A stretch of 50,639 nucleotides of DNA from a virus. The stretch covers positions 1 to 50,639 of the IMG/VR virus record IMGVR_UViG_3300008113_000067; one strand, 5' to 3'. Positions within the stretch are counted from its first letter, which is position 1, and the number at the start of each line of letters is the position of its first letter. Shown piece after piece: positions 10,401 through 24,700 of the stretch. Below the pieces are notes generated by a model. The model had not been told where the DNA came from and made no database searches. It saw only the letters and a program-made list of their open reading frames with translations. The position numbers were made by a program, and so were the translations under genes.

Positions 10401-13400
10401 ATATTTTGTGTACTCTATCAACGACAGTATAACCAATTATTTCATCTTCTATTTGTACAGTTCCTGCGACTGGTATCCCCTCAGCACTGTCTATGTAAAT
10501 TTCTATATCAACTGATGACATGAATTTAGCTACATTGCATATTGGTGTATTTGGTATATTTTTAATCAGAGTTCCATAACTAGCAAACCACTGGGAGTAC
10601 TCAGCAGAAGACCATATTGGACTATCTTCTGGGAATTCGTCAGGATAACTTGCGTACACCGGTGTAGTATCATCAGGTGGGCTAGACAATCCATATAGTA
10701 GTTGAGGTGAAACAAATCTACCTATTTCTGAATTATAGAATGCCGGTAAATCGTAATCTGTAAAATCACCCTCAAACACATCAGTCTTATTATACTGTAG
10801 GTAAAACTCTTTAACAACTACGTGGTAAGGTTTAAATTCATTTATATAGCCTTCTAATAAACTTTGGTTATCACGTTGAAACTTTTGATTAGTAGTTAAC
10901 TCACGTACTGAATAATTAACATCTGCAAAACTAGTTTTAGTTAGCCATGGCAAATAGTTTTGACTTTCAATATTTTCACTTTGAATATATTCAAATAACA
11001 ATATCAAACTCTTATTTCTATGTTCAAACAATGGACCTACATATATCTGTTCATTCAATGCACGAACAATGTATCTAGTTTCTGTTGAAGGGAAAAAATC
11101 AAATGATTCACCACTGAATGAATCTCCAAAGCCTGTTTTGTATTTCTGATAATTCCATAAAGTTGGTAAGAATTTTAATGTACCGTTTTGTACTCCAATT
11201 CGTACCCAAGTACTATCAGTGTAAATATAAACTTCACGATTACCTTGACTATTACTTGCAACACCTACTATTAATCCTTCAGTTGCTTCTGTAAGAGTTA
11301 GTAAATCAGTATAGATAGCTACATCCAATGCGGCTCTAGTACTATCACTATATCCTTCTGCCCACCAATAAATCTTTTCCCAATAATTAATAGTATTGAA
11401 TGTATCACCTTGTGCGACCAAGAATGTTGTATTACCAAATTCAAGTATAGGGTATAATGCTATGACTGAGTTGGCATATTCTAAATAATTTCTTAGTGCT
11501 TCTAATCTGTTAATAAACAAACTTTGTCTTGGTCTTACACTTACACCTATTTGTAATAATTTAGGTAGTGTTGGATCAGGTACTGTTGCACCGGTCTCGT
11601 CAGTACCTGATATACTGTCTAATAGTCTATCATATAATCCAACTGGATCATTGTATCCTTTATCACGATTTGGGAATCCTGATAAGAAGTCAGATGGATA
11701 TTCACTGCGAATTAATTCAAATTCTAAATGTCCTGAAGGGCCGTTTGCACTGTTACCATATCCCAAATGTAAATTAGTAGAAACATCATTTACATATTCT
11801 TGTGCATTATAAAATGCATATGTATTTTGTTTTAACGGAGCAAAGAAAGCAATACCAGAATTCTTTGGATCAGCAATATATCTTTCTAAGATTGAATCTG
11901 ATAATGTTTTACCTTGTAAACTGAATAGTCTATTTGTATTTCGCACCCAGAAATAATATTTAGGAATCAAATTATTATTGCTATCAGTAACTAGTGTAAC
12001 AGAATATGTTCCTATATCATATGGGACTCCTGGTCCTGTATAGAATGCAGGAGATACATCACTTTCTATCCATGAATAAACTGTGACTGTACTACCTGGG
12101 AATACTGTTCCCCAATACTTACTATTGTAAACTACATCATCTTGATGATAGTTCATAAATCTTGTTGTAGTAGTATTGAACCATAATTTACCTAGATGGT
12201 CTTTGGTCCAAACAATATTACCAACACGTAATTGAGGACCGTTATATCCAGCTGGGTCAGTAGAACTAATATAATCTAAATGTTCTGCTACAGTACCTAA
12301 TAGTTTACCTTGTAGCGGGTCTACATAATCTAAACCGATTAAGTTTTCATTGTTAGTATTATTATACAATGATACTTTTTGAATCTTTTCAACATCAACA
12401 ATTGGATCAGATTCACGGTATGAATGCCAGTTTGGTATTCCAGATTCATTAGTGAATACTAGTACTTTACCCTTTGTAGTTAGTGGTTTGAAATTAGGTG
12501 TTCCTACCATAACTACATTGTCATTAAATGCCAGTGCAGTACCGTACATAGGTTGTGCGCCATAATCCATTGCAATGTCATTGCATGATTGTGCGTATAT
12601 GTATTTTCCAATATTGAGTAAACTCTCGTCATATGATTGTATATAATCATACATGTATACACTACCTGCATTACTACTAACATCTTGGAAAGTTGTTAGA
12701 TTGTTATCAAATACTGTATCATTTTTAATGTTGTTATCATTACTAAAATCAAACGTAGTAGAAATATATCTGTCATTAGCAGGTGCGCTAACAACAAATG
12801 AGTTCTCATCATTAAATTTTACAGCATAACCAAATTGAGTTCTAGTTTGTAGATGAGGATCTTGAATAACTTGAGATTTGATATAGTCAGTAAAACCCAA
12901 CTCGTATAAATCATTACCATTGAATACACCAATGTTCAACTTATTATTGATTGGTCCTAAATTTATATCACGCAATCTAATTACCAAACGACCATCTTGT
13001 GTAGAATACGCAAAGGTGTTAGTTATGTTAAAACTGTTAATAGCATTTGCAACTGTGGCTGCATTGCCTGCAGGTATAGTCACTCTATAACCATTGATTA
13101 GAATATAGAACGGACTTGTTACGTTAGTTGCAATTAAACCTGTCATTATTCCAAATCGTTTTCCACCGTTCGTAAAACGATATACTGCACCTTCTTTTAA
13201 CGAATCGGTTACATCGAACGGGCTACCTATAATTACTTCGCTACCAAAAGTGTTGCAATCAACACTATATCCAAATAATTCACCTGGACGTAATTCATTT
13301 AAATTATCATAACCATATATTTGTTGAGTCAATACAAATTGTGCGCTACTAATAGTAACTATATCACCAGCATACATACCAATTGTACCAATGATTACAA

Positions 13401-16400
13401 AATTCAATATTACAACATATTTGTTAGTAGCTAACAATACACCATTGATATAAATTCTAGTTTGATTTGTTGGGTTGAACGCTAGAATAATAATATAAAA
13501 CTCATCAGGTCTTTGGTCATATTGAACTTCAATATTCTCTACTAACCTGTCATACATATATGCAATACCAGTATTAGGTAAACTCAAGCTGTAATCTGTA
13601 TACGGGGCACCTGCAAATAATTTACTACCGTCATAATTAGTAGCTAAACTATAACTAAACTGGTCACCAGCGGCTACCATAGGAGGAGAAATTGACCCAA
13701 CAAGACTAAAGTTAACACTAGCTATGTAAACATAAGACCCGGATGGTGCTGAGTATTGAATTGGTTCTATAACATAGAATGTTGTTTTATTAGTAGTAGA
13801 GTTATATGTTGCTGTAATCACAGTATAAACTGCTTCTTCACTAAATGTAATCTTATAAACTGTTTGTCCTACGTTAACTGTCGCATCTGCCATTTCTACA
13901 GTATAGAATGTAGTAGTGTTTGATCCAGGATCATATGCCTCGCTAGCGATAGTATACAAACGAGTACTTGCTGGACCGTTATTAGTAAACGTAACTTTAT
14001 CTCCATTGGCCAAATCACTTCTTTGGTCACCGGTACATACAAAATAATAATCTCCAGCACTTACTGTACTTGAAATAGTAGAACCAATTGAAGTATATGA
14101 TGTTACAAAGTTTACACGTTGTCCTTCAAGTAATGTTGGGTTTGGTGACAAACAATTTCCAGAACATACAAAATATGTCTTATCTAATAATGTTGCGGCA
14201 CCAAGCACAAGTCCAGAACTTGTATACGTTAGTGTTTTATCACGTTGGAATGCAAGTGCAGTATTATCATTCTTAGCACCTAAATACAGTATATTACTGT
14301 CACCGGAAATATCCATTGCATCGCCAACTCTACCACCAAAAATACTAATAACTTGTTCAAGTATAATACTGTTAATATTAGTTGCCGGAGGAATTCTATA
14401 AACAAAAATTTGACTTAGTATGTCATCAGGACTTGATACAATAATCAAATCATTACTACGTGTAATGCTTGTACCAAAATTACCACCTTCATCAATCGTG
14501 TTTCTCAAGTAGAAGAAGCCGCTTGAACTTATTGCATAGTGATACAACTTGCCTTCGCCTAAGTCTGACACAAAGTACCCTACATTAGGAATATGTGCAA
14601 CTGCTGTTCCAAAAGTAGTGTTACTACCTATATGTGATATTTGAGTACCTGGCGTAGGGTAATTATTTGTCTTTTCATACACTGTCCAAGTGCCATTAGT
14701 ATTTGCGTCTACCCAAACTTTATTAACTGAATATTCAGCATTTAATAATGGCAGAGCATCAATGTCTCTTGCCGTTATGACACGCTGACTTTGCAATAGA
14801 TAGCTTAAACCTTTTCCAGAAATAGAAGTTGTGCTAGGTGTTAATGTAGTTGAAACAACTAATGAAGTTAAGTTGATTACTTCATTGATAGTATGGAAGC
14901 CATTAATAAGTGGGTCAAAGTTTAAAATACCTATTGATTGATTTTTCAATAACCCATGTGGTTTATTAAACACAACGGTAACTGTGTCATTTAAGTTGTT
15001 AATAACGTTAACTACCAATGCACCGGTCGATACAGGTGTATATATTTGCCAAGTGTTATCTTTTTCTGCTACCCAAATATATTCGTTTTTATATATAGAT
15101 CCTATAGAAGAATCAGCAAGAGTTCCGATAGAGTATGCAATCTCGGTAACATCATCAATGTTAACATATCCTGCACTTGGTAATTTTTCTTGGTATGTAT
15201 AGTCTAGTGTAGGAAGAATATTTGTTGATGCAATAGGTCTTCCATAATTCTTAATCTTATACAACGGTACTGATTGTTCAGCACCGATAACAGGCTCATC
15301 TTGCACAATACTAATTATGCTTGGATTACCGGTCAACTCAGCTTCATTCAATGTTACTTCAATAAAGTTTTGGTTTAATAGTCCACCAAATTCGCCAGCC
15401 TTGATTGCCCAATTTTCATGCACTTCATAATTCAGTGAATTTTGTTGTAAGTTTATACCTTGTAATTTTGTTACACTATCAACTGTTCCTTTAACAGGAA
15501 TCATATTCTTATATAAATTAACTTGTGTAGCATCAGAGAAATTAGCATCTGCAAAATAAGTACGAGGTCTAAATCCAATTAATGATGCACTCAACAAATC
15601 ATTATCATTTTCTAAATTAGGATTGGTTGTGTCATAGAACATAGTAGCTTCATATGCTCTAGTACTAGGATTAGGTAACAATCCTTTTTGTATATCGTCA
15701 TAGCTTGTCTTAGACCACTGCGTATAATCAAATGTGGCACTCGGCAATATTACAATATTTTCTGCAATATAATAATCGTTCTTAAATCTGACAATCGTAC
15801 CTTTAGTATATTTTACATTCTCTTGCCATAATTCAATATTATCTTGGTTTATAATATAACCACTAGCATTAACTAATCCGTTCCATTCAGCAGATTTGGA
15901 ACCCTTAACATATATACGTTGTTGACGAAGTCCTGTAATCAAATTGTATATTACATCGTTAAACACAGTGACGTTATCAAAAACAACTACATGCTCCATA
16001 GAACTTAAATTAGCCCTAAAGAAAGACATACTATCACCCTCGTTTAAAGACTTGATGTTGAAATCTACACCGTTTCGGTTTATAAACAAGTCACTTGTTG
16101 CAATTGGTAACAAATTTTGATTTAATACAAAATTTTCTCTCTGTATAGTAAGTGGTTGAACTATGTTATTTTCTTTACTAACAAAAATATTTCTAGCATT
16201 AGGATTAACGTTGATGGAACTACCATAGTCCCATCCAGTTTTAACCCAATACAACATTTCCAATATCATTTGATCCCAAGTTAATTCTATACCATTTTCA
16301 ATATCCGTAAACTGTAGACCTTGACTAGTTAAGTATAATCCATGACCTCTTATAAATTCACACAATTCAGTAATTGTATTAAACTCATGACCGTATGGTA

Positions 16401-19400
16401 TGAGTATTGTACGTGGATAATAGTTTTTAGGGACTTGTACACTTAACCCATCAATTGTAAATGTATCATACAATCCATTAGTGATTGGTATTTGTGCAGT
16501 AAAGTATGTTCTATTTTGACTATTACCAAATACTTTATATCCGGTTTGAGTTTTTTGAACAATTACTGAACTATAAACTATAGTATCGCTAGGTTGATTA
16601 TCATATAATAATACACTATAACTATCATCTGGTATCAATAAAGAATTGTTTTTACTATTAGGTGTGCCTTTTTCTACATAAAAATTAAGTAAGTCTTTAT
16701 CGCTAAAGCCAGCTAACCTGTAAGACAATCTAACATCTAAATTTTTAATCAAAGTTGTGATACTAGTAGAACCATCAATACCAAATTGATATAGATAATC
16801 TACTAACCAATTGATGTAACTATGTACCGAGGTACCAGCACCATAAACAACCAAATTACTTATAGAATCTCTATAACGATTGTTATACAAGTATTGATTA
16901 AATTCTGTGTTAAACTTGTACTTGTCTACATCTATGCCTAAAGCAAAAAACTTAGCTGGTTTTAGCAATGCGGCAAGACGCATCAAGTCAAATGGCCATG
17001 TGCTACTTCTTAAATAACTAAATTCTGCAGGACCCACATCACCGACAGTCCACGGATTATCAAAGTCATTAGAATTATATGCATTCAATAAGAAATCAAA
17101 AGGTGATAATAAATTACCATTTGAATCAACAGGGATAATATTTAATAAGTCTGGTCTTATACGATTTTCGTTGATATAAGGATCACCGTCATTCCAAATA
17201 TAACCGTTGCTAATGTCTGTCCACATGTACGTGTTTTCGCTAGTATATGGTGCAATACCATATCTACTATCCCACCATGTTGGTTTATCAGTCAAACCTA
17301 ACATTTCCCAAGGTGCTAATGCTGGATTAGTTGTGTCATAGAACCATAAATAAATTCCGCGCCAGCTACCCTGTGTTATAACTTTCTTGCTATTCTTGTA
17401 AACACTCTTGTTATAGTTAAATGTAAACGGATTTGTAGAACTGAACAAATGTTCTTTATAATCAATACGATTTTGTCCAATCCAATTTAAAAACTGTGTT
17501 GAGTACATGTTTCTAAAATTCTCATAACTTATACCAACATCTCTAAATTCTCCAGGAACTATCTCATCATAGTTAATAGGTATCTTAGCACTAATTTTTA
17601 AGTTATTAAATATTCTTGTTTCAAATTCCAACAAGACACTATCACGGTAATCAGTTAGAGCTCCATTTTCGTATTTACCATATAACTTATTATAAGAACC
17701 ATCATGTCCTCTAATAAAATATGTGTCCGGTATGTAAGTACTATCTAATATTACACTCGGTATTGTTGCTGGATATAATCCTAATTTGGTAGGAGTGTTT
17801 GGTACAAAACTACCATAAGTTTGGTCATATTCTTTAATGACAATAACATCATTGTTAATCAAGTCTTTAGTAATTGTTAGACTTTTTTCTGTTTCAGAAA
17901 CTTCATAGTCTACTCCTCTTACTAATTGAGTAGTTGTAATTGCTCTGCCAATTCTTCTAGTCAAGTATACCAATACACTATAATAATTAGCTTCAGTAAA
18001 ATTATAAATTCTACTTAGATTAAAAATACTAGTTGAAATATCCGTTTTGAATGTGTAGGTATTGGTTACTGTTGCATTCTTAGAAGGAAGCATATCACTC
18101 CAAAAGAATGGATTGGTATTAATTCTTACCTCAGAAATCTTAGACATCACATCATCTAAAATATACGCGGAAGTTTGCAATGAAGTATATTCATTGTTCA
18201 CTAATGTGTTTATCAATAGGTTTTTAAATTTGATATATTCATTTGCATTATAACTTAGTGCATCAAAGAAATTATTACTGTTGTTACGCAAGAATGCTGA
18301 TGCATTTACTAATGGCGCACTATTTTGTATAATTCGCATGCCGTATGGCACAACATTACCAATATCTCTATAGTTATTAGCACCAAACGCTAAACCTTCA
18401 AACCCAGGTGCATTGTTACAAATACTCTTATAATGTCCTCTTATATCACCTGAATTAATAGTAGTAACTTCTGAATTGAAAGGGTTGTGATCCAAGTTAC
18501 TTGGTATTTGATAATATCCAGTAATACTGGTTTGGTCGCTATAAAGCATTATTACGACCTTAGTACCCATTAATGGTGGTGTAGATAATGTTACTGTAGT
18601 CGTAGTATCAGTTGTAATTACAGCAAAAGAAGAATTAGAAATTCTAGCGTTATCTACATAAACAACAATTACCGGCCATGGTGTGGTCGTTTGATCCTTA
18701 ATTGCAACATCTAAAGTGAATTCAGGTGATATAGGAGTTGCATTATATGTTTTTTCAAATACTTGATACTGGAAACTTTCACCTGGAGCAGTCTCCCAAC
18801 CTACATTACGTACATAATCGGTTCTAGTAGAATAATCATATACATAACCACTATTAACTACTTCAGTGACGGATATCCCGCTTGAATCATAGTTAAATGT
18901 TTGTGTATTCAAGCTAACTTCAAATGAGATATCACCTAAATTATTAAATGAACTATATTTGATTGGGAACCCCAATACTATATCGTCAGCTCCTGTGCCA
19001 ATTGCATATTGAAATAATGTGCAACCTTCAAAATCAGTACTTGGATAAAAATCTCGGTCTCCAAAACTTATACTGTTGCTGTCAAAAATATCAAACAACG
19101 GTGGTTGATTGACACGTTCTTTAAATTGTGCTTGTATCCAGTTAGTACCGTCAAAGTAAAAACTTTTACCCTGATATACGTAACCTTGTGTTATAACCGT
19201 TTGTTCATTATAACTTACATCACCATCATCTGCTTTAGCTAAACTAATAATCGGAGCAGGTTGAATTAATGTTGGTTGTGAATTACTAAACACGCCCGGA
19301 TTAGTATCATATTCTAATGTTACCGTGTTTAATGAACTACCCACAGCAACGTAATTACCGTTATATAATTCATTGCTATTACCAGAAACTGTATAAGTTA

Positions 19401-21690
19401 CGCCAAGTGCTGGTGGTGTAAGCTGAGTAGGTATATTTAATGTTACTATATAAGGTCCTGAACCTGTTTTAGAACTAAAAGTGACTGTACTTGTGACTCC
19501 ACTTAAAGTGATAAAATTACAAGTCCAAATCTTATTACGTACTTCTACATCTGTATCACCGGCAAAGATAATAGTTGCACCATCATACAATACTGAATTA
19601 ACTCCGTCTGGTTTAAAATTAGGTTGTCCGGCAACTTCGTTAAATGCATCTGTAGCAGAGAAGTTGATGAAACTTGTATTTGGTTTGGCAACAGTACCTG
19701 ATTGGTATAATTTTAAATTAGGGTAAAACTCGATGATTGGTCGCTTTGCTCTCTTATCTGGGTTACCTAAGGCCTCTGTACTTATGGGACTAACTAAACT
19801 TTTTTCAATTACAGTGTTTAGTACATCAACATGAAACCAGCGATTACTGCGACTCCATGCATTCTTATTAAAACTATTTCTTGCGATAGTTATGTAATCA
19901 GGTGATAATGGATAGAATAATGTTTCTCCCCATGGAAAACTATCAAACGGTTCTCCATCAAAAGGTGAGGTGTAAGGTGTACCAAATGGTTCAGGAATAT
20001 CAAAGTTGTCAACTGGTAATAGTTGTATGCTAGCACCTACGCCCTCTACATAGTATTGACCTTGTGCATATATTTCTGGAAAAACATTTCCAGAAAATTG
20101 AACTTTTAATCCATTAGTAAATTTAATATCGTTTGGACTAGTATATACTTTCTTACCTAATATTTGATTAATATCAATAATATCAGTACTCACACCATCT
20201 ATCAAACGTATTAAACCAACTTTTTCTGAGTTAGAGCCATCTTGGTAATATAAAGTATCTAACGATGCTGTTAAATTAGGTATCAAAATGATATCGCTAT
20301 AACTGTTCTTTACAAACTTTCTACCAATATACTCTGTACCATAACGAATAGTCAAGTTTGTGTTGTCAGGTAATACACCTTCTTCTGTTAAACGAATAAC
20401 ATAATTATCTTCATCACCTAAGAAATTAATTTTATAATAGTGTTTGTTGATTTCAGTAGGTACTGCATCTTCTAATAAACCTTGATCCACTGTTCCCAAC
20501 ATTGTTCCGGTGTCAGTTGTTAGACCAATTACAGTACCATCAGGCTCGTTAGATATGCTAAATGTAGTTGAACTATCAATTGTTTTTACATAGTATGTGC
20601 CGCCTGCATCAAGTCCGCCAATTGCAACGGTACCCATAGTAATTGTTTCATTCAAACTTAAACTAGCAGTAGAATCACATGTTAGTAAGTCAGTACCAGC
20701 ATTAGTGCTAGAAATTGTAACTGTTACAGTAGAGGTAAGTGTAGGATCATTTATATCATATCCTTCACCAAAGAACTTGCTTATATATCCTAGTGTGCCT
20801 GGGGCTGTTCCATAAAACAAAAGTGTTTTATTTTGCAAGTCAAAAACATTGTCAATAGATTCTATGCTATCTACACGTTGGCCATTAATTTGGTCAAATG
20901 ACAATGTAGTTGCTATATCTATATCTAAGTTACCAGTATATACAAAGTCATTTTGTGCATCTGCACTTGGTACAGTAAATGTTATTGTTCCGTTATTTGT
21001 TCCGTTATTTTCTACACCGTATACTTCTCTGGTGCTTATATTTGGTCTAGCGTCACTTACGCCACTTACGCCAGGTACTGATTGAATATAGAAATTACTA
21101 GGTTGGTCTACTACAAACTGATAGGTCCCGCCCCTAATCAATGTTATAATTGGATTGAGTTGATTTATTACATTTTCACCTGCCACAAATTCATATCCAA
21201 TAGCTTTAGATGTTACTCCATAAGTCAATGATTTATACAATGTGGTATTGGTAATAGTCAATGCTTCAGGACCATTGGGCAACCAGTAATATTGGCTATG
21301 ATTGATTAGTTTATCTAAATCAACAAAGCTATCCCAAGAATAAAATTGATTAGCGAACAAATTATTATTGTTATCAGCATATCCACCTTGTAGTTTGATA
21401 CTGTCTAAGAATCCAGGATATGTTAATAAGTCAACCGCAATCTTGGTATCTTTCTTTTTAAAAACTACTGTAGGTTCTAATTGATAATCAGTTCTAATTT
21501 TAGAAGGTTCTGTAAGATACTTGTCTCCGGAACTAATTCCGTAGCCAAATTTACTACCAATATATCCTTGTATTTTTTTGAAATCAGGCTGTTGTACTAG
21601 CTGGTCTAGTGTAGCAGATAAAAACTGGTTGTTAGTCCTAGTCTTAAATATATCCGGTAAGAAATCAATTGTTCTAACTTTTGTTACCAT
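4459..21690 (-). CDS. Giant (5743-residue) phage structural protein with two predicted beta-propellers
   Basis: One uninterrupted frame occupying a third of the window. The N-terminus ([20 protein letters not shown]) and the central Trp/Tyr-rich part (about 1400-1520) look like the very large tail proteins of aquatic T4-like phages. Residues about 2350-3095 hold seven FG-GAP-like blades (such as [19 protein letters not shown] and [17 protein letters not shown]), as in integrin-type propellers. Residues about 4610-4955 hold Asp-box-like repeats ([26 protein letters not shown]), suggesting a second propeller. Ig-like SGTTLTVT modules occur at 4246-4373 and 5437-5504. No enzyme motif or membrane segment was seen. 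It is directly downstream of gp6, so a baseplate-associated adhesin or fibre is likely; this is inference. The start has only a weak AGG ribosome binding site, so coupling to gp6 (17 bases upstream) may help. Confidence 0.8.
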   Translation of the reverse strand: MVTKVRTIDFLPDIFKTRTNNQFLSATLDQLVQQPDFKKIQGYIGSKFGYGISSGDKYLTEPSKIRTDYQLEPTVVFKKKDTKIAVDLLTYPGFLDSIKLQGGYADNNNNLFANQFYSWDSFVDLDKLINHSQYYWLPNGPEALTITNTTLYKSLTYGVTSKAIGYEFVAGENVINQLNPIITLIRGGTYQFVVDQPSNFYIQSVPGVSGVSDARPNISTREVYGVENNGTNNGTITFTVPSADAQNDFVYTGNLDIDIATTLSFDQINGQRVDSIESIDNVFDLQNKTLLFYGTAPGTLGYISKFFGEGYDINDPTLTSTVTVTISSTNAGTDLLTCDSTASLSLNETITMGTVAIGGLDAGGTYYVKTIDSSTTFSISNEPDGTVIGLTTDTGTMLGTVDQGLLEDAVPTEINKHYYKINFLGDEDNYVIRLTEEGVLPDNTNLTIRYGTEYIGRKFVKNSYSDIILIPNLTASLDTLYYQDGSNSEKVGLIRLIDGVSTDIIDINQILGKKVYTSPNDIKFTNGLKVQFSGNVFPEIYAQGQYYVEGVGASIQLLPVDNFDIPEPFGTPYTSPFDGEPFDSFPWGETLFYPLSPDYITIARNSFNKNAWSRSNRWFHVDVLNTVIEKSLVSPISTEALGNPDKRAKRPIIEFYPNLKLYQSGTVAKPNTSFINFSATDAFNEVAGQPNFKPDGVNSVLYDGATIIFAGDTDVEVRNKIWTCNFITLSGVTSTVTFSSKTGSGPYIVTLNIPTQLTPPALGVTYTVSGNSNELYNGNYVAVGSSLNTVTLEYDTNPGVFSNSQPTLIQPAPIISLAKADDGDVSYNEQTVITQGYVYQGKSFYFDGTNWIQAQFKERVNQPPLFDIFDSNSISFGDRDFYPSTDFEGCTLFQYAIGTGADDIVLGFPIKYSSFNNLGDISFEVSLNTQTFNYDSSGISVTEVVNSGYVYDYSTRTDYVRNVGWETAPGESFQYQVFEKTYNATPISPEFTLDVAIKDQTTTPWPVIVVYVDNARISNSSFAVITTDTTTTVTLSTPPLMGTKVVIMLYSDQTSITGYYQIPSNLDHNPFNSEVTTINSGDIRGHYKSICNNAPGFEGLAFGANNYRDIGNVVPYGMRIIQNSAPLVNASAFLRNNSNNFFDALSYNANEYIKFKNLLINTLVNNEYTSLQTSAYILDDVMSKISEVRINTNPFFWSDMLPSKNATVTNTYTFKTDISTSIFNLSRIYNFTEANYYSVLVYLTRRIGRAITTTQLVRGVDYEVSETEKSLTITKDLINNDVIVIKEYDQTYGSFVPNTPTKLGLYPATIPSVILDSTYIPDTYFIRGHDGSYNKLYGKYENGALTDYRDSVLLEFETRIFNNLKISAKIPINYDEIVPGEFRDVGISYENFRNMYSTQFLNWIGQNRIDYKEHLFSSTNPFTFNYNKSVYKNSKKVITQGSWRGIYLWFYDTTNPALAPWEMLGLTDKPTWWDSRYGIAPYTSENTYMWTDISNGYIWNDGDPYINENRIRPDLLNIIPVDSNGNLLSPFDFLLNAYNSNDFDNPWTVGDVGPAEFSYLRSSTWPFDLMRLAALLKPAKFFALGIDVDKYKFNTEFNQYLYNNRYRDSISNLVVYGAGTSVHSYINWLVDYLYQFGIDGSTSITTLIKNLDVRLSYRLAGFSDKDLLNFYVEKGTPNSKNNSLLIPDDSYSVLLYDNQPSDTIVYSSVIVQKTQTGYKVFGNSQNRTYFTAQIPITNGLYDTFTIDGLSVQVPKNYYPRTILIPYGHEFNTITELCEFIRGHGLYLTSQGLQFTDIENGIELTWDQMILEMLYWVKTGWDYGSSINVNPNARNIFVSKENNIVQPLTIQRENFVLNQNLLPIATSDLFINRNGVDFNIKSLNEGDSMSFFRANLSSMEHVVVFDNVTVFNDVIYNLITGLRQQRIYVKGSKSAEWNGLVNASGYIINQDNIELWQENVKYTKGTIVRFKNDYYIAENIVILPSATFDYTQWSKTSYDDIQKGLLPNPSTRAYEATMFYDTTNPNLENDNDLLSASLIGFRPRTYFADANFSDATQVNLYKNMIPVKGTVDSVTKLQGINLQQNSLNYEVHENWAIKAGEFGGLLNQNFIEVTLNEAELTGNPSIISIVQDEPVIGAEQSVPLYKIKNYGRPIASTNILPTLDYTYQEKLPSAGYVNIDDVTEIAYSIGTLADSSIGSIYKNEYIWVAEKDNTWQIYTPVSTGALVVNVINNLNDTVTVVFNKPHGLLKNQSIGILNFDPLINGFHTINEVINLTSLVVSTTLTPSTTSISGKGLSYLLQSQRVITARDIDALPLLNAEYSVNKVWVDANTNGTWTVYEKTNNYPTPGTQISHIGSNTTFGTAVAHIPNVGYFVSDLGEGKLYHYAISSSGFFYLRNTIDEGGNFGTSITRSNDLIIVSSPDDILSQIFVYRIPPATNINSIILEQVISIFGGRVGDAMDISGDSNILYLGAKNDNTALAFQRDKTLTYTSSGLVLGAATLLDKTYFVCSGNCLSPNPTLLEGQRVNFVTSYTSIGSTISSTVSAGDYYFVCTGDQRSDLANGDKVTFTNNGPASTRLYTIASEAYDPGSNTTTFYTVEMADATVNVGQTVYKITFSEEAVYTVITATYNSTTNKTTFYVIEPIQYSAPSGSYVYIASVNFSLVGSISPPMVAAGDQFSYSLATNYDGSKLFAGAPYTDYSLSLPNTGIAYMYDRLVENIEVQYDQRPDEFYIIILAFNPTNQTRIYINGVLLATNKYVVILNFVIIGTIGMYAGDIVTISSAQFVLTQQIYGYDNLNELRPGELFGYSVDCNTFGSEVIIGSPFDVTDSLKEGAVYRFTNGGKRFGIMTGLIATNVTSPFYILINGYRVTIPAGNAATVANAINSFNITNTFAYSTQDGRLVIRLRDINLGPINNKLNIGVFNGNDLYELGFTDYIKSQVIQDPHLQTRTQFGYAVKFNDENSFVVSAPANDRYISTTFDFSNDNNIKNDTVFDNNLTTFQDVSSNAGSVYMYDYIQSYDESLLNIGKYIYAQSCNDIAMDYGAQPMYGTALAFNDNVVMVGTPNFKPLTTKGKVLVFTNESGIPNWHSYRESDPIVDVEKIQKVSLYNNTNNENLIGLDYVDPLQGKLLGTVAEHLDYISSTDPAGYNGPQLRVGNIVWTKDHLGKLWFNTTTTRFMNYHQDDVVYNSKYWGTVFPGSTVTVYSWIESDVSPAFYTGPGVPYDIGTYSVTLVTDSNNNLIPKYYFWVRNTNRLFSLQGKTLSDSILERYIADPKNSGIAFFAPLKQNTYAFYNAQEYVNDVSTNLHLGYGNSANGPSGHLEFELIRSEYPSDFLSGFPNRDKGYNDPVGLYDRLLDSISGTDETGATVPDPTLPKLLQIGVSVRPRQSLFINRLEALRNYLEYANSVIALYPILEFGNTTFLVAQGDTFNTINYWEKIYWWAEGYSDSTRAALDVAIYTDLLTLTEATEGLIVGVASNSQGNREVYIYTDSTWVRIGVQNGTLKFLPTLWNYQKYKTGFGDSFSGESFDFFPSTETRYIVRALNEQIYVGPLFEHRNKSLILLFEYIQSENIESQNYLPWLTKTSFADVNYSVRELTTNQKFQRDNQSLLEGYINEFKPYHVVVKEFYLQYNKTDVFEGDFTDYDLPAFYNSEIGRFVSPQLLYGLSSPPDDTTPVYASYPDEFPEDSPIWSSAEYSQWFASYGTLIKNIPNTPICNVAKFMSSVDIEIYIDSAEGIPVAGTVQIEDEIIGYTVVDRVHKILSGISRGVNNTVPVDHYAGIPIIMDLPGIVVLDSGSQYADIPTVTAYVDTTIYPAPKREAKLVALMSDDKVIGVDIIDSGEGYVVIPEIVFSSSYEETSEFFRINFVDNTIQLLSTNFVTGQLVYSQGISTNGVNMIPDGYYYINSTQISALLFAFTGNASLVSFYKTYDDSIYGTNRVQFTNETLMSNDYTHTVSIRARAIPTMNSSKVRTMATTLKFDRTSYRARIKPWVAGEYYSSPYLSIGNDASSPVKLQVAQPTSVITSAYYSGGSGTNASFRVYNVLLGGTYDADVINPGANYVVGDVIRIIPNVISSLSPLFGYPSTAQLAGSIVKDATIINMASTTGITVGDYITGYGIPYDTVVVSIDINTNIIISNPATETDTTLLLFLTGYIPNDCLITVESIGAGGEISTISIAGTAIDANLSSLQGAVLPINTLSDVNGQAIVNVTYTLGLLPGQVYGGNMYFYRVHSGYTYDDTGKNFTASITGTTMTVTAIEDGSSLVVGDSVYGINVPSGTVISAFLSASGGTGTYTVNTSSGIVTASINATTLTVTGVTAGTLKNNQVISGSGVTAGTYIVSQISGSLGGIGTYTVSTTQSVASTTITATITASGFNTSGGAIIKIYRPRFNPKIIDNLYYIKIVNSGYIYSVGDVIVIAGSLLGGVDIINDAKIVVGLTVNGGSIFSANVNGIAVGEFGQYFVKPTSDNELAIYADALLTVPVSYSSFIWDGSGEDYAYLPEPIGSSYAYGYDISSVVSYAGVIWQCIEANNDTEFTPTHWYPLLSSDSALNALDRIEAYYEPTVGMPGKDAQQLVKGISYPNNVYYGNAFAPEDELPLDFIVRDEPFYPTGVNVKAVVYNGTTIVAACDATDHSLVLVYNETGTWNSYKIASVSLGITDITYNSDDDVYVITSTNELMPILVSFDAVLWVTLGQFTAFDSIEFGAGGFDSTEISAPNVPMNSVLYVNGIYFSAGNTILRSTDALAWTQVYAFASRLNNTINDIAYIDIPAFTGYIGVGLGYQVISGQGTSSPTISEVSRVVTSINGTTVWDLQPTLDTVGFNGVAASSTLVAVVGDEATVWYSNNTNNWVQGTISGPAVTANLNSVARGGSLFVAVGDKIGSSSTDIALIIYSSNGITWTQATGGSVPTRNLNSVYYSGGYFYAVGEENVILRSNNGINWVDLSNLQVDDPYYVVQGNDFLYGYGPEELVAGVVTDTLSMYVNTAPGAYWNLGNDGSIWYKHTGFNMVSTVTKPNLNLEINFDNVVVNPTRMSVFIIDDVTNDSYRIYENTTTGTFTYTYSIDWYNQIITINQSLPAGKSIMIEMYEVGNGKELIRSNSKYTPIRVDEDTGWSCFIFDIEYEEIVNDPLVYVSVAGGTLNKLEYNVDYIISYTYTNFMKLLFLNTTLDPNTDYVSFSIVGNSRTDYNLTQYGYSIPETQVFLGSDIVPVNGFALDDSLTTLTGDNIDNSIVEVNGQRLIPPNLTGAEYTFASVSGTNYLQITATPASTDVIAITTFYDTERQFLTTADYTGGTGINVTAISYVDHSKTPMEVTFTSDPGFVDTDIIRIDDVSGTSGINNMTYYVDKISATLYNLYTDIGLTTPVVGPDFGGYTGGGYAWLDSSTIQIPTPATPGHMEPPILPDMTYTDGSRTWFTINGQRLNPQHLRFSTSASFTGSISGTTLTVTAIASGLINIGQEIFGSSISPNTYIVGMISGVGGIGTYEVDISQTVASSAITTSVDNKLSIFANLDTTDLLLVTSMVTGASPNSMSFNYSINKYSEASIYRANPQDGSWLTQEFELNDDTMHFYNVSNLVETFTTSVNVVTVGLNTYARVQCDINEIKEVLVYNVTVGQNIDSTNYGIILLDGKPTVLFTGGVTAGDLVRITLTVGNIVEIEGERIKFDYIDTVNNTITGLTRGIQGTSSARTHSQYAIGYGINNARKLSEAGYNSTWNSENIVTYGDPLQISDTTYAKFLQSRN
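5180..5382 (-). repeat. Third copy of the SGTTLTVT Ig-like module
   Basis: Encodes residues about 5437-5504 of the giant protein, starting [18 protein letters not shown] and including [16 protein letters not shown]. It aligns with the two tandem copies at 8572-8955, with the conserved order SGTTLTVT, an I-x-G-x-x-I turn, GGIGTY and a Ser/Thr-rich end. Confidence 0.65.
8572..8955 (-). repeat. Two tandem Ig-like SGTTLTVT modules
   Basis: Encodes residues 4246-4373 of the giant protein: two copies of about 58 and 70 residues back to back. Copy one has [14 protein letters not shown] then [13 protein letters not shown]; copy two has [14 protein letters not shown] then [16 protein letters not shown]. 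Such modules are widespread in phage tail and decoration proteins and probably form beta-sandwiches. Confidence 0.65.
9225..9411 (-). repeat. Module shared with the inserted block of the 403-residue protein
   Basis: Encodes residues about 4094-4155 of the giant protein, including [19 protein letters not shown]. This is the counterpart of the insert at 1024-1218. Confidence 0.55.
12405..14640 (-). other. Region encoding a predicted seven-bladed FG-GAP-type beta-propeller
   Basis: Encodes residues about 2350-3095 of the giant protein. Seven repeats follow the pattern F/Y-G-x-A/S-V/L ... V/I-I/V-x-x-S/G-A/T-P ... G-x-V/A-Y-x-Y/F. They begin [48 protein letters not shown] and YGTALAFN. Longer insertions separate blades three and four and blades five and six. 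The blade count is by eye; the fold is a prediction. Confidence 0.55.
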
Positions 21691-21707
21691 TATTATTACC
21701 TATAAAA

Positions 21708-24700
21708 TTAACTTGTTGGTTGTAGTTCGCTTGGAGTAAGAGCAGTTATAACTGTAATATCAGTTGCTTGTGCCGCACTTACAAAAATCTCATATGGAGC
21801 ACTATGTATCTCGTACAAATCTCCAAAACTTAATGTATTGTCATTTGGTACTAGGACGACTGAACTAACTAAGTCACCTATTTGTGAATGCAGATACGCA
21901 CTCAATTCACTAAAATAGAATGTATCTCCAAAGTCCCAATTATCAATGCTGAAATACGTATTAATTTCTGACAGTACGGTTGTACGTATTTCACTATCGC
22001 TTGCTGTGGTAGTGGCAGATTTTATCACCTTGATTGTTGCACGTAATTGCGGCACTGCCTTATCACCAAACAAAGGTTTAAATCTAGCACTGTTAAGTAT
22101 GACACTATCTGATAACATTTTATACTCGTTTACTTTACTGTATGCAGTAGTTAAGTCATTGATACTAGGTCTAGTAGGTTCTTCTAGTGTACCAGTAGTA
22201 TCACGAATCCAATTAGTGTAGGCAGTATAATAACTTTGACTTAACACATATAAATCAATAATGTTAGTTGTACCTGGATCAATTCTAGTTGTGTCACCTG
22301 AAATATGTTTATACTGGAAGTATAATCCTTGACGACCTGTTTTTACTGTGTATGTTGTTTGCAATTCTAAATTAACAATATTTGCTGAGGTAGTATCATT
22401 AACTGACTTATAGAATTTACCTTCTAAAACTGCATAGTAAACTTGCCCAACAGGATATTCATATTTAATAATTCCAATATCAGCTTGCGTACCGTATGCA
22501 TATACAATATCAGTTGAAGGGACCATTTCATAACGTGATAACAAATTTGCATCAGTTACACGTTGGAAGAATACAAAGTTTTGTAGATTTCTAGTGCCAG
22601 GTACATATCCAGTCACATCTATGAAGAAGTCCGGATTCTTTAAACTACCCACTGTAGTTAAATCTGCTGTGCTAACTTCTACACTAAAGTCATCTACATA
22701 TCCATCTGCCTCTACAGTTTGCCCGATTACACTTAATTTGATATCACGAGGATATGGAAAATTATAATTAGGTTGTGTATTACATTTTAAAATGCTAATG
22801 AAGTCTTGCAATAACTTACCGGTTGCAGGGTCATATATTACTTTGTCCCTGTCAAATGTAAATCTGACATCGTACACACTACCAAAATAATATTTTACGC
22901 TATGCCATGCTACTAGATATCTATTATATCCTAAACTTTGAAATCTTACAAAATAATTATTAGCCGAGTAACTACTAGTTGCCCAACGTTCTTGATTTGC
23001 TAATAAACTATTATCATATACTAGTGAAAAATTTTGATTCAAACGAATTTTAGTAACACACTCTTGTATTAATTCTGTACCCAATGAATTTGTAAAGCTA
23101 GGTATAATGACACTTAATATTGCTCCGTCAGGAATTAAATTTGTTAATGTTACTGGACCCAAACCAGTATCTAAGTTGCCGTCACCGCCATTATATCCAT
23201 CGCCAACAACACTTGATACACTAGTCCAAATAGATTGTAAATCACTTGGTAATGGTAAACCAGCAACAAGTCTATTGTCTGGTCCAAAGTAATAACCACT
23301 CGGTGCAACAAATCCTAATAAAGCACCTTCAGTAACATACTTTACATTACCGGATGAATATACACCAACTGAGATAGGTAAAGTTGTGTAAAAATATCCC
23401 GTTGACTCGCCTGATTGGTTACTGGATTGATTCCAATATACTGCTTCATCGTTTACTAGATATCTAGGATAAGCCTGAGTATAGTATTGATATGTTCTTT
23501 CACCACCTAATACACTGGGTAAATATTCTGTTAAAAAGTTTACAATATCATTTGTGGTGCTAGCAGTAAAAATAGTCACACCATCATTGATATCTTCGTA
23601 CAGTCCGCCATCATCTGCAAAATCATTTGTGCTGGAATATTTTGCACTTGGATCTAACAAATCAAAATTGCGACTGGTGCCTACACTACTACGATTAATA
23701 GCTTTGCTTTTAATAATTGAACTGTATAATGTGAATGGGAAATTATTATAATCTTCACCATTAACCATACGATTTTGTGTGTAGTAACGTTGTGGGGCAC
23801 GTTCTTTAATATCAGCAATTGTCTCACGTGCTTGTGCAGTACTTACCGGAAGTTGTAAATCAAGCGTCATTGTTACTGTCTCTTGTCTTCCAGTACGACT
23901 TAAATAATTTAAAGACAATGTAATACTTTGGAATTCGCTTGGGTCGATTGTATATGTCAATCCATTACCAGAACGAACATAACTTATAAAAGAACCAACT
24001 GGTATTTCGCTGAACACACCATCACCAAATACATATGTTACTTGGTCATTGGTTCTAGAGTTTACGCTAAAAACTTTTTTGCCACTAGTTAATTTTTGTA
24101 AACTTCCATTTTCATAAACACTATCTACTTGTTTCCATCTACTGTATTGTCCAGTAGTTGAGTTAATTTCATATAACCATGTGTCAGTATTATTAACACC
24201 TTGAATATCAATATCTACTATCTGATTACTAATTTGCTCAGGTACATTAAATGAATATGTCTTTAATGCTCCTTGCTTAAAATATAAGAAAAACCCTGTA
24301 TTAGGACTGCCATAACCCAATTTATCATTTCTATATAATAAATTAAAAACATTTGAGTTACCAGGAGGTATTTCATACACTGAATCACTATCTACGCTGG
24401 TTACGCTAACTGCTTCAAAATTCATTGAATTGCCATCGACGGTAGCTGTAAACGGAATAACTGGTACATCGCCTGTTGGTAACAATATGCTATATTCGTC
24501 AGTCTTAATATTCAACAATACATTTGTATTTCCGGGTTTTCCGATACGTTGTGTATCTATAAGAGCGGCGTTAATGATAGTATTAAACTGTTCTTGCCAA
24601 TTTGGGTTTGCTGGGTCATTCCATAATACAGTAAGATTACTCAAACTTAAGTTAGTTACATCTCGTATTTGTTCTGAAGTGCTAATGGATGTAATCTTTA

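Noticed and set aside
4459-21690. CRISPR-like or tandem DNA repeats in the giant gene
   Set aside because: Repetition is at protein level (Ig-like modules and propeller blades); no regular direct repeats with spacers were seen.
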